64,000 bases of DNA from Flavobacteriales bacterium UBA7468. GTDB taxonomy: Bacteria > Bacteroidota > Bacteroidia > Flavobacteriales_D > Crocinitomicaceae. The notes beneath the pieces were generated by a model that was given only the letters and a program-made list of their open reading frames with translations, was not told the origin of the DNA and did not search any database. Positions within the stretch are counted from its first letter, which is position 1. The number at the start of each line of letters is the position of its first letter. Positions 8,026 through 16,194 of this stretch are shown here, one piece after another. The DNA lies in the NCBI GenBank assembly GCA_002478565.1, contig DLPC01000007.1, positions 157,998 through 221,997 of the forward strand, written 5' to 3'. Both the position numbers and the translations under genes were made by a program.

Positions 8026-9256
8026 TTAAAAATATTTTTTTAAGATTGAAAACAGAAAAAAGGATTTCAATCAACCAAGAAAATGAAAGTGCTAAGCCTA
8101 TTGTATACTCATTCAAAATTTTGAACAGGTAAAAAACAAGACAAGCGAAAAGAAAAGACAGAAAAGAAAGAAACTGATTCAATAATATTAAGTTAGTCTT
8201 ACCTTTCGGGATGAATATAAACGTTTGTATTGCGCCAACAAGTAAATAAGTCAAAATACTTATGCTCAAAATTAAAGATAACAGATATGCAGTTGGCAAC
8301 TCATTTTTTCCAAGAAATTTAATGATGAATTGAGCAGAAAAAAGAATGATTAAAAAGGATAGTAAAAAAAGTGATATTTCAATTCTCAAAATTTTATTCA
8401 ATATCAGCTTAATTTCTGCTTTCTTTTTGGCGACGATTGGCCAGATCAATACATTTATATTCGCTAAAAGCAATCGAGGCAGAAGAATAATTTTATTTGC
8501 CAAATCGAAAGCAGCTAATTGAGACAAACCTACGAAACTCCCAATAATTAAGGGTACTCCAAACTCTTTTAGGGATCCTATTAATCCAGATAAAAAAATA
8601 GGTAAGGCTTCGATAATTAATAACTTAGAAAGAATCCAATTAGGGGACTTAAAAATCTTTCCTACGCTTTTATTAATATTCAATAAAGTAACCAGAGATA
8701 ATATTGCTGAATTTATTGTAAAAATCTCGAAAATAAAATAAATATCATCTTTCAAATAAAATAAAATGAAAAGAAAAGTTAAGAATCTTGAAACAACAAG
8801 TGATATAGTATAAAATTTTTGTCGATGAACTGCTTGGTAATACCAGATAGGAATAATTGCTACGGAAATCAACTGTAAAGATGCAATTTGATATAATCCA
8901 ATATTTCCAACCTTAAAAGCAAATCCGAGAAATAACAAGAACAAATAAATCAATAGAAAAATGAAAACCCTAATAAAAATAACAGAACGAATTAATTCTA
9001 TTTCATTTTTCGATTCATATAGTAATTTCTTTGTTACAATTTGGTCTAATCCAAAATTTATTATAAATCCTAAATATGATATAATTGCATTGATATATAC
9101 AAATAATCCGAGTTTATCAATACCCAATCTTTCAATTAAAATTGGTATTAATAAAACAAAAAAGATTGAGTTAACAATGTTAACAGAACTATTAAGAAAG
9201 AAATTTAGTAATAAATTCGGTTTGATTTTTTTTAATAAAAAAACTAGTGAATTCAA
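8012..9256 (-). CDS. Polysaccharide flippase (Wzx-like, MOP family)
   Basis: The 414-residue product has about 12 hydrophobic segments over its whole length. The N-terminal pattern is that of the oligosaccharide flippase family (NSSVNIVNSIFFVLLIPILIERLG, with the usual R-x-G after the first helix). It would move undecaprenyl-linked repeat units across the inner membrane before polymerisation. It overlaps the Wzz-like gene (ATGA type) and the following GT2 gene. Base composition is very A+T-rich, in contrast to the wza gene two genes upstream. Confidence 0.8.
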   Translation of the reverse strand: MNSLVFLLKKIKPNLLLNFFLNSSVNIVNSIFFVLLIPILIERLGIDKLGLFVYINAIISYLGFIINFGLDQIVTKKLLYESKNEIELIRSVIFIRVFIFLLIYLFLLFLGFAFKVGNIGLYQIASLQLISVAIIPIWYYQAVHRQKFYTISLVVSRFLTFLFILFYLKDDIYFIFEIFTINSAILSLVTLLNINKSVGKIFKSPNWILSKLLIIEALPIFLSGLIGSLKEFGVPLIIGSFVGLSQLAAFDLANKIILLPRLLLANINVLIWPIVAKKKAEIKLILNKILRIEISLFLLSFLIILFSAQFIIKFLGKNELPTAYLLSLILSISILTYLLVGAIQTFIFIPKGKTNLILLNQFLSFLSFLFACLVFYLFKILNEYTIGLALSFSWLIEILFSVFNLKKIFLNELN

Positions 9257-10299
9257 AAACTATTTTTTAGAATTAAAAACCAAGAAAATAATATGACCAA
9301 AATTAAACTGAAAAGTATTGATGCAATAACAACGCTAATTTTCTTTATCGCCAAAGGCAATATCGGCTCATCAATAATCTCAATAATAGGCTCTTCCTGA
9401 GCTCGTTGAAACTTAGTCATTTCAAGGTTTTGAATCACATTCGCGTACATCGTTTTCAATACCTCTACATCTATCTGTTTTTTAGCCTGTTTAGTTTTGT
9501 AGCGCATCAGAGGCGTATGGCTATTCAAATCGGTTTCATATGCCAAGGTCGTAATAGATCCATCCAATAACCCTCTAATAGAGTCTTTCTTCTGGGTCAA
9601 TTCCTGCTCTGTTCGTAGGAGTTTACCAACCTTAATTTCTAGATAAAGATCAATAGCATTTTTCACCAATGCTTTGGAGAATAAATAAGCCCATTGCTCA
9701 TTGTTGTCTTTAACTTCTAAGTTGATAATCGTAGTTTTCTTGTCTTGTCTTTCAGCAACAACCTGCTCTTCTCTGATGTTTTTTGTAATTAACAACAACA
9801 AACTATCTTGTTGCCTATTGAATATTACTGAGTCTAGGTTTTTGGGGAATAGCTTGAATTTATTTTCTTTGAGTGGTTTTTCAAAATGATTTTTCAGGTA
9901 TGCGTTTAATAGATGGTCACCCTTCAAATCTGCTTGCGCTTCTTTCAAACTCTGATGAATGATTCTATTTGATTTCATCAAATACAACACATTCTCTCCT
10001 CCAAACATCCCAGAGCTTGAACCTGTTGGCAAATCTCCAAGCCCCAATGAGCTGGCCAAACCACCCAAAGCGCCCACGCCACCACCGCTTTTTTGTTCCA
10101 AAGTAAAACTAACAACAGAAGTATAGGTCGGTTTGGCGAAGTACTTCGCATACACAAAACCTATGACTCCACCAAGTAGTCCCGCGAGCAAAATGCGCCA
10201 TTTGTAGCCCCATAAATAGGAAAACAAATCTTTACCTTTTAAAATGAGTTCTTTGATTGATATCTCATCAGAGGCTTGGGGTTGTTGTAATTCAGACAT
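9253..10299 (-). CDS. Wzz-type chain-length determinant / polysaccharide co-polymerase
   Basis: The 348-residue product has the Wzz layout. There is a short cytoplasmic N-terminus, a first membrane helix (about residues 34-53), a periplasmic region with a long helical part (about 190-300), and a second membrane helix near the C-terminus (about 322-343). A Gly/Ser-rich patch (about 72-98, GVGALGGLASSLGLG) after the first strand is common in Bacteroidota homologues. No cytoplasmic BY-kinase domain is fused, so no tyrosine kinase switch is seen here. It directly follows wza with a 1-base gap. Confidence 0.85.
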   Translation of the reverse strand: MSELQQPQASDEISIKELILKGKDLFSYLWGYKWRILLAGLLGGVIGFVYAKYFAKPTYTSVVSFTLEQKSGGGVGALGGLASSLGLGDLPTGSSSGMFGGENVLYLMKSNRIIHQSLKEAQADLKGDHLLNAYLKNHFEKPLKENKFKLFPKNLDSVIFNRQQDSLLLLITKNIREEQVVAERQDKKTTIINLEVKDNNEQWAYLFSKALVKNAIDLYLEIKVGKLLRTEQELTQKKDSIRGLLDGSITTLAYETDLNSHTPLMRYKTKQAKKQIDVEVLKTMYANVIQNLEMTKFQRAQEEPIIEIIDEPILPLAIKKISVVIASILFSLILVILFSWFLILKNSF

Positions 10300-10300
10300 C

Positions 10301-12925
10301 TTAAAGTTGTTTAAGAAGAAGGGTAATAGTCAAAAGCGAGGAGATAGCCTGGAACGATCTTGAGAAAATGACATCGTAATCCACTTCTTTTTTCTCAGCT
10401 TTTTCTTTTTCTGTTTCAAGATTCACAACTATTTGCCCACCGGTACGAACAGTTGGCATGTCGTTAAACAAAAACAATACGCGCTTGGTGCCGTCAACTT
10501 GCCCGTTCGGGTAGACAACAGCAACACTCCTAGGGTCAGCATCTTTGGTTAAGCCACCGGCATATTCTCTGATGTACCATCTGGCTGATTTACTACCCAC
10601 ATAAATAAACGATCTAGCGCTCATTTCTGAAACGCTGTCTTGTAAAGGGTAGTTGGTGCCGAGTAAACGAAGGCTAAAAGTGTTTTGGGCAGGGTAAATT
10701 GTGAGCACATCACCTGTCATTAAGTAGGGGTTGTACTTTTTCGAGTTTTTTCGGCGCATTGCTAATTTAACATCTACGCCAATTGGGCCAACATTATTGA
10801 AAGAACGTATGATGATTGCACCGTCATGACTCCCAATTGCATTGATGCCTCCTGCGTCTGCAATAAGGTCAGACAACCTGTATTGTGATGCAGGCAAAGC
10901 GTAGTCTCCGGGGAATTTGACTTCACCGTTTACTGTAACTACCTTATCCTTATCAAACAACGTAAGTTGACGCACCACAATTTGGTCAAATGGGAGTAAA
11001 GGGTAACCACCTGGGTAACCCACCACGTTGTAATTAGAGTCTAAACTCAAACGGATGAGTTCATAACCTGAACCTCTTTTATCGTTGTAAACTAAACGGA
11101 ATAAATCAACCCTATTCAAATTAGCTTTCTCCGTAGTACGGCCTGCCATTTCAATGAGTGTTTTAATGCTGAGCGCTGGGCTAAACGGCGTGCGATACGC
11201 TGAGCGCACAGCACCACCAATACTCACATCAGCTGCCTGTGTATAAATTTCTTTGTCATAGACCATCAAAACGTCACCAGCACCCAAAGTAAAATCGGCA
11301 TTTTCATTTAGGTTGACCCTCAAATAACTGAACTCATTCGGAACAAACAAGTTTGGCCTGCGCACATATGCCCAATCCGCGGTAGTAGGCAAGGTCCCTT
11401 TAGCCAATGCCAATGCTTCAGAAAGTTTAATTTGGTCTGTGTATGCCAAGTTTTGCTTGAATGGTGCACGCACAGCCCCTGTTACTTCTAGTGGGAGTTG
11501 GTTGGCAAAAGCAGCTTGGTCGAAAACTAAAATACTATCTAGAGCTAAAAGTTCAAAAGAAGGCGCATCCTTGCCAACTACCTTGATAACTTTTTGAGTA
11601 CCATCCGTTAGCGTTCTTTTAACTATGTACAATTCGGTACTGGTCTGGGGTTTTAATTTCGCTTTATCTAAAACCTCTGATAACTGTTGACCTTCTTTCC
11701 ACGCGTATTGCCCAGGATAATAAACAGCTCCTTGAATGGCAGCAAATTGTTCTAATGGGACACTACTTTGCTTTACAATAATAATATCGCCATCTAGTAA
11801 TTCAACGCTGAATTTACCGCTCAGGACATCGGCCAAACGGTATTCAGTAAGTTGTGGCTTTTCACCTGTTTGGCGCTTTACTTGAATAAGCTCCACATTC
11901 GCATTGAACAATACCCCACCGGCAAAAGCTAATAATTCTTTGAGGCCTTCCTTACCTGCCAATTCATAACGCATTGGGCGCTTCACAGCTCCTTCTAAAG
12001 AGACAACCTTTTGCGCCACAGGCACAAACAAGATGTCATTGTGCTGGAGGTCATATTGGAATTGTACGCTTGGATTGTTCAAGAATGCATAGAGGTCAAT
12101 TTTCTTTCTGATATCTCCACGGAGCAATTCGATATGGCGCACAGACCCTATTTCACTCACCCCACCAGCAGCCATCAACGCGTTGAGTGCCGTATTCAGT
12201 GCCGAAAGCTGTACACTTCCGCCTTTAACTACTTCGCCAAAAATATTGACATTCAACATGCGGGCTTTTTGAAGTGTCACCGCAAATTCATCTGATTGAA
12301 AACGATATGCCACAGAAAAACGGTTGCGCACCACTTTTCTTGCTTCACGCATGGTGAGCCCTTTTAAGTAAATTTGACCCATTCCGGCGGGTGCTACAAA
12401 ACCGCTTTCATTGATGGTGAGTAATAAATCAGCTTGAGAGATGCCAAAAATAGTGATGCGAATTTGATCTCCCGCACCCAGCACATAGGTATCCGGTGCA
12501 CTAGCGCCATCTGTAAGAGCATGCACAGATAAACCACCGTTTTGAAACAGTTGGTGACCGTAAATAGGGTTTGTTTGTGGTAAATCCTTTTCAACCTTAA
12601 CTTGCTGATCCGATTTAAGAATTTGCTCTTCAACCTTCATAGAATCTTTTGATTCTTGCTTTTCAACTATTTTTAACTTCTTAGTTTCAGCCAGTTCGTC
12701 AAGTACCTTACTTATAGCTCCTTTGTTGAATAAAGCTTCTTCCGGGCTCATCTTTTTAACATCAAGGCCTGCGGCCATCAGTGCGGCATCAGCCTCTGCT
12801 TCAGATAAACCACGCTTATCTAGTTCTGCTTTGATTAAGAAACCTTGATCTGCTGGCAACTGTGCGAAGGCAGGCATGGCAAAAAAGAAAATACTGAAGA
12901 AAAGTAACGTTTGTAACGCTTTCAT
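10301..12925 (-). CDS. Polysaccharide export protein (Wza-like, multiple SLBB domains)
   Basis: I start at the ATG at 12925 because it gives a clean signal peptide (MKALQTLLFF...AFAQ); an upstream GTG at 12970 would bury it. The 874-residue product has a polysaccharide-export domain (about residues 125-215, YVLGAGDQIRITIFG) followed by a series of SLBB-type repeats (for example NIFGEVVKGGSVQL, VSLEGAVKRPMRYEL, AAIQGAVYYPGQYAW, TVNGEVKFPGDYALP) and a C-terminal hydrophobic helix. It is more than twice the length of E. coli Wza and matches the long Bacteroidota type. It should form the outer-membrane/periplasmic exit channel for the polymer. A promoter-like box lies just upstream. Confidence 0.9.
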   Translation of the reverse strand: MKALQTLLFFSIFFFAMPAFAQLPADQGFLIKAELDKRGLSEAEADAALMAAGLDVKKMSPEEALFNKGAISKVLDELAETKKLKIVEKQESKDSMKVEEQILKSDQQVKVEKDLPQTNPIYGHQLFQNGGLSVHALTDGASAPDTYVLGAGDQIRITIFGISQADLLLTINESGFVAPAGMGQIYLKGLTMREARKVVRNRFSVAYRFQSDEFAVTLQKARMLNVNIFGEVVKGGSVQLSALNTALNALMAAGGVSEIGSVRHIELLRGDIRKKIDLYAFLNNPSVQFQYDLQHNDILFVPVAQKVVSLEGAVKRPMRYELAGKEGLKELLAFAGGVLFNANVELIQVKRQTGEKPQLTEYRLADVLSGKFSVELLDGDIIIVKQSSVPLEQFAAIQGAVYYPGQYAWKEGQQLSEVLDKAKLKPQTSTELYIVKRTLTDGTQKVIKVVGKDAPSFELLALDSILVFDQAAFANQLPLEVTGAVRAPFKQNLAYTDQIKLSEALALAKGTLPTTADWAYVRRPNLFVPNEFSYLRVNLNENADFTLGAGDVLMVYDKEIYTQAADVSIGGAVRSAYRTPFSPALSIKTLIEMAGRTTEKANLNRVDLFRLVYNDKRGSGYELIRLSLDSNYNVVGYPGGYPLLPFDQIVVRQLTLFDKDKVVTVNGEVKFPGDYALPASQYRLSDLIADAGGINAIGSHDGAIIIRSFNNVGPIGVDVKLAMRRKNSKKYNPYLMTGDVLTIYPAQNTFSLRLLGTNYPLQDSVSEMSARSFIYVGSKSARWYIREYAGGLTKDADPRSVAVVYPNGQVDGTKRVLFLFNDMPTVRTGGQIVVNLETEKEKAEKKEVDYDVIFSRSFQAISSLLTITLLLKQL

Positions 12926-12942
12926 AGATTGAATTTTAAGGG

Positions 12943-12950
12943 CAAAATTA
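12943..12950 (-). promoter_or_regulatory. -7 promoter element for wza
   Basis: The minus strand reads TAATTTTG, matching TAnnTTTG exactly, about 18 bases before the chosen wza ATG at 12925. It supports that start over the GTG at 12970 and suggests wza can be transcribed apart from the antiterminator gene. Confidence 0.5.
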
Positions 12951-13002
12951 CTGAAATGCTGGGTGTTCACCTAATTTTTGAGTTTGGATATGGCTTCGCC
13001 GT

Positions 13003-13023
13003 GGTGAGTCACAGACACTCACC
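13003..13023 (-). promoter_or_regulatory. Hairpin between antiterminator gene and wza
   Basis: A perfect 7-bp inverted repeat, GGTGAGT and ACTCACC, separated by seven bases, lies in the 133-base gap between the UpxY-like gene and wza. No T-tract follows it on the minus strand, so it is not a plain intrinsic terminator. A pause or antitermination site acted on by the UpxY-like protein is one reading, and that is inference. Confidence 0.4.
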
Positions 13024-13058
13024 GAACCTAATTGCAGCAAAAGCAGGCCCTGTTTGGG

Positions 13059-13607
13059 CTACAGTACTTTTACAAAGCTTTTAGGCACATTGATACTAAA
13101 AGCCACCCCGAGATGGCGTATGTCGATAAGCACACGCAGGGTGTTGAGCACCTGCGTAGCTGTCCCGATGATTCCTTTAAATGGCCCGCGCAGCACCTCT
13201 ATAGTGGCTCCTGGGCTCAGTTGCATGTGCTGCACTTCAGGGGCAGCAGCTTGTTGCAACAAAATTTGCAAGTTCAAGATTTCCTGGGGCTGCACCACTG
13301 CTGGGCGGCCTAAATGGCGCAAGACACGGCTGACGCCTTGTACGGTATAAACCCCATTGAGTGCAACTGCACTGCAGCGCACAAAAACTACAGAAGCAAT
13401 TAAGGGGCGTTGTATTTTTTTCTTGCGATCAGACCACTGTTTGAGCTCCTCAACGAGCGGCAAATAAACCTCATAACCAGCAAGTTGCAAGCGCTCGGCG
13501 GTCTTTTTTTCGGAGAGTGTTTTGGTGTAGACTACATACCAACTCAAAGTAGGGGCAGATAAGGGAACTGCCTGATTTTGTTGGTTTAGAGTAGTGGTAT
13601 TGGCCAT
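13059..13607 (-). CDS. UpxY/RfaH-like transcription antiterminator (NusG paralogue)
   Basis: The 182-residue product has the two-domain NusG layout. The NGN domain (about residues 20-118) shows SWYVVYTKTLSEKKTAERL, YEVYLPLVEELKQWSDRKK and the SVVFVRC strand. A KOW domain follows (about 130-180, GATIEVLRGPFKGIIGT). In Bacteroidota, UpxY proteins of this type are the first gene of capsule operons and prevent early termination in the leader of their own operon. Here it is also the first gene of the minus-strand polysaccharide operon, next to wza. The housekeeping nusG would lie elsewhere, by ribosomal protein genes. Confidence 0.9.
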   Translation of the reverse strand: MANTTTLNQQNQAVPLSAPTLSWYVVYTKTLSEKKTAERLQLAGYEVYLPLVEELKQWSDRKKKIQRPLIASVVFVRCSAVALNGVYTVQGVSRVLRHLGRPAVVQPQEILNLQILLQQAAAPEVQHMQLSPGATIEVLRGPFKGIIGTATQVLNTLRVLIDIRHLGVAFSINVPKSFVKVL

Positions 13608-13618
13608 AGGGTCAATTA

Positions 13619-13631
13619 AGTGCTTAGCACT
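13619..13631. promoter_or_regulatory. 13-bp palindrome at the start of the polysaccharide operon
   Basis: AGTGCTTAGCACT is a perfect inverted repeat with arms of 5 bp around TTA. It lies between the UpxY-like gene's -7 box and its ATG, covering the expected transcription start, which is a classic operator position. No binding protein is known from the sequence. Confidence 0.35.
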
Positions 13632-13632
13632 A

Positions 13633-13640
13633 CAAAAGTA
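13633..13640 (-). promoter_or_regulatory. -7 promoter element of the minus-strand polysaccharide operon
   Basis: The minus strand reads TACTTTTG, an exact TAnnTTTG match, about 26 bases before the UpxY-like start codon. No exact -33 TTTG was found at the usual distance. Confidence 0.5.
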
Positions 13641-13747
13641 GGTATTTTCGCTTATTTTACCCTATTAAATTAAAATTAATTCAAGATGAACAGAACAAGT
13701 AAGACCTTGAGGTGTATGTTGTTGCCAAAAATCCTTTTCTTTGCACT

Positions 13748-14875
13748 ATGAAAGGTATTCAAATGGTCGATCTTTCGGCCCAATATGCTAAAATCAAACC
13801 GGCCATAGACAGCGCCATTGCAGAAGTGCTAGACAGCGCCGTGTTCATTGGAGGCCAAAAAGTAGAAAACTTTGCTGCAGAATTGGGTGCCTATTTGGGT
13901 GCGGCGCATGTCATTCCTTGCGCCAACGGCACAGACGCCTTGCAAATTGCGCTCATGGCCCTTGGCCTCCAGCCTGGTGATGAAGTCATTACACCAAGCT
14001 TTACCTACATTGCCACTACTGAAGTCATTGCGCTTTTGGGCCTCAAGCCCGTTTTTGTTGAGGTAGACCCTCAGAGCTACTGCATCTGCCCCGCTGCCAT
14101 TGAAGCGGCAATCACGCCGCGCACCAAAGCAATTGTACCAGTGCACCTTTATGGCCAAGCCGCCAACATGAATGCAATTATAGAAATTGCAGCCAAGCAC
14201 CAACTTTTTGTAGTGGAAGACAACGCCCAAGCTATTGGCTCTGATTACCACCTCTCTAACGGCCAGCGCGTCAAGACCGGCACTATTGGCCATATTGGTT
14301 GTACTTCGTTTTTCCCGAGCAAAAACTTAGGCTGCTACGGCGACGGTGGTGCACTCTACACCCTAGACGCCGAGTTGGCTCAAAAAATTAAAATGATTGC
14401 CAACCATGGCCAAAAGGTCAAATATGTGCACGAAGTAGTGGGTTGCAACTCCAGGCTAGACAGCCTACAAGCCGCTATTCTGAGTGTGAAGCTGCGCCAA
14501 CTCGACAACTACATTGCTGCGCGCCGCGCAGTAGCAGCAACCTACGACGCTGCTTTTGCACAAATACCAGACCTTACCATTCCTTTCAGGGCCCCAGACT
14601 CCAAGCATGTATTTCATCAGTACACCCTCAGGGTAGCTGGTGGCAAACGAGCTGCCCTACAAGCACATCTTAAAAATTTAAATGTGCCCACCATGATTTA
14701 CTACCCTATCCCTGCACACAAACAGCAAATGTTTGCAGCTTTTGACGTGCAAGACCTCCATTTACCACTTACTGAGCAGCTTTGTACTGAAGTACTTTCT
14801 TTACCTATTCATACGGAAATGGAAGCCGCACAACAACAATATATCATCGATTCCGTTTTATCTTTTTTCAAATGA
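13748..14875 (+). CDS. DegT/DnrJ/EryC1-family sugar aminotransferase (WbpE-like)
   Basis: I chose the ATG at 13748 (MKGIQMVDLSAQY), which matches the family N-terminus; an ATG at 13712 adds 12 residues without similarity. The 375-residue PLP enzyme has ANGTDALQIAL for cofactor phosphate binding, VVEDNAQAIGS, and the internal aldimine lysine in SFFPSKNLGCYGDGG (about residue 195). The operon also holds WbpD-, WbpB- and WbpA-like genes. This makes it the likely UDP-2-acetamido-3-keto-glucuronate 3-aminotransferase in UDP-2,3-diacetamido-glucuronate synthesis. Family members also make perosamine and other amino sugars, so the substrate rests on context. It is the first gene of the plus-strand operon. 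Confidence 0.85.
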   Translation: MKGIQMVDLSAQYAKIKPAIDSAIAEVLDSAVFIGGQKVENFAAELGAYLGAAHVIPCANGTDALQIALMALGLQPGDEVITPSFTYIATTEVIALLGLKPVFVEVDPQSYCICPAAIEAAITPRTKAIVPVHLYGQAANMNAIIEIAAKHQLFVVEDNAQAIGSDYHLSNGQRVKTGTIGHIGCTSFFPSKNLGCYGDGGALYTLDAELAQKIKMIANHGQKVKYVHEVVGCNSRLDSLQAAILSVKLRQLDNYIAARRAVAATYDAAFAQIPDLTIPFRAPDSKHVFHQYTLRVAGGKRAALQAHLKNLNVPTMIYYPIPAHKQQMFAAFDVQDLHLPLTEQLCTEVLSLPIHTEMEAAQQQYIIDSVLSFFK

Positions 14876-16194
14876 AACAAATTGCAGTCATAGGCACCGG
14901 ATATGTAGGTTTAGTAACGGGCACTTGCTTTGCCGAAATGGGCAATCAAGTAATTTGCGTAGACAACAACCAACAAAAGGTTGCGCAAATGCAAAGCGGG
15001 CATATTCCGATCTATGAGCCCGAGCTCGATGTGCTCTTTGAGCGCAATATCAAAGCAGGGCGCTTGCATTTCACCACAGACCTCGCTGCCGGCATTGCAA
15101 ATGCCGAAATTATATTCTTGGCCCTCCCTACCCCTCCAGGAGCAGATGGCGCCGCCGACTTATCTTTTGTATTGGGCGTTGCCGAAGAGCTCGGTAAGCT
15201 TATTTCTGACTACAAAGTCATTGTAGACAAAAGCACCGTACCGGTAGGCACCGCTGAAAAAGTGCATGCTGCCATTGCCAAAAATGCCCGCACCGAATTT
15301 GCGGTGGTGTCTAACCCAGAATTTTTACGCGAGGGCTTTGCAGTCTCTGACTTCATGAAGCCAGACCGCGTAGTGATTGGCTGCTCAGACAGCCGCGCGG
15401 CAGATATCATGGAGGCGCTATACAAGCCGTTTGTGCGCCAGGGCAACCCCATATACATCATGGACGAAAAGTCTGCGGAGCTCACCAAATATGCGGCCAA
15501 CGCCTTTTTAGCCACCAAAATTACTTTCATGAATGAAATTGCCAACTTTTGCGAGTTGGTGGGGGCAGACGTCGACCAAGTGCGCATTGGCATTGGTGCC
15601 GACGCCCGCATTGGCAAGCGCTTTTTGTTCCCAGGCATTGGCTACGGGGGTTCTTGCTTCCCAAAAGATGTGCAGGCCTTGGCTAAATCTGGCCAAGAGC
15701 AGCACTATGACTTCAAGATCTTGCAGGCAGTCATGGAAGTCAATGAAAACCAAAAAACGATTTTACTGCCGCGCATCAAAAATTATTTTAGGGGTAACTT
15801 GCAAGGCAAGCGCATTGCCGTTTGGGGCCTGGCCTTTAAGCCAGACACCGACGACATCCGCGAAGCCCCAGCTTTAGCACTCATAGAAGCACTCCTAGCC
15901 GAAGGCGCCCACGTTCGCGCCTATGACCCAGAGGCCATGCCAAATGTGAAACAAGTAATCGGGGACAAAATTAGCTATGCGCCAGATGAATACGCTGCCG
16001 CAAAAGATGCCGACGCACTTTTAATTTGCACTGAATGGGGTATTTTCAGAAACCCAAATTTTGTAGCGCTCAAAGACCTCATGAAAGACACCGTTATTTT
16101 TGACGGCCGTAATCTTTATGACGCCGAGCAAATGACCCAACATGGCTTTTACTACAGCAGTATTGGCCGAAATACCGTGTTCAGAAATTCATGA
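14872..16194 (+). CDS. ugd: UDP-glucose 6-dehydrogenase
   Basis: The 440-residue product oxidises UDP-glucose to UDP-glucuronate with two NAD. It has the N-terminal Rossmann motif GTGYVGLVTG (residues 8-17), VDKSTVPVGT, the NPEFLREG segment (about 150), the central-domain lysine region and the active-site cysteine in GYGGSCFPKD (about residue 260). The C-terminal UDP-binding domain shows WGLAFKPDTDDIREAPA. It overlaps the aminotransferase gene by ATGA and the UXS gene by ATGA. Its product is the substrate of the next enzyme. It is distinct from the second, WbpA-type dehydrogenase further down the operon. Confidence 0.95.
   Translation: MKQIAVIGTGYVGLVTGTCFAEMGNQVICVDNNQQKVAQMQSGHIPIYEPELDVLFERNIKAGRLHFTTDLAAGIANAEIIFLALPTPPGADGAADLSFVLGVAEELGKLISDYKVIVDKSTVPVGTAEKVHAAIAKNARTEFAVVSNPEFLREGFAVSDFMKPDRVVIGCSDSRAADIMEALYKPFVRQGNPIYIMDEKSAELTKYAANAFLATKITFMNEIANFCELVGADVDQVRIGIGADARIGKRFLFPGIGYGGSCFPKDVQALAKSGQEQHYDFKILQAVMEVNENQKTILLPRIKNYFRGNLQGKRIAVWGLAFKPDTDDIREAPALALIEALLAEGAHVRAYDPEAMPNVKQVIGDKISYAPDEYAAAKDADALLICTEWGIFRNPNFVALKDLMKDTVIFDGRNLYDAEQMTQHGFYYSSIGRNTVFRNS

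Noticed and set aside
12926..12970. GTG at 12970 as start of the Wza-like gene
   Set aside because: It would place 15 polar residues before the signal peptide and overlap the -7 promoter box; the ATG at 12925 is better.
13032..13350. Open frames on the plus strand opposite the UpxY-like gene
   Set aside because: They are shadows of a clearly conserved NusG-type gene and show no similarity or start signals.
13712..13747. ATG at 13712 as start of the WbpE-like gene
   Set aside because: The extra 12 residues do not match the family, whose proteins begin near MKGIQMVDL.
15210..15877. Long antisense and shifted frames inside the ugd gene
   Set aside because: These arise from the G+C-rich codon pattern of ugd; the translations have no domain features.
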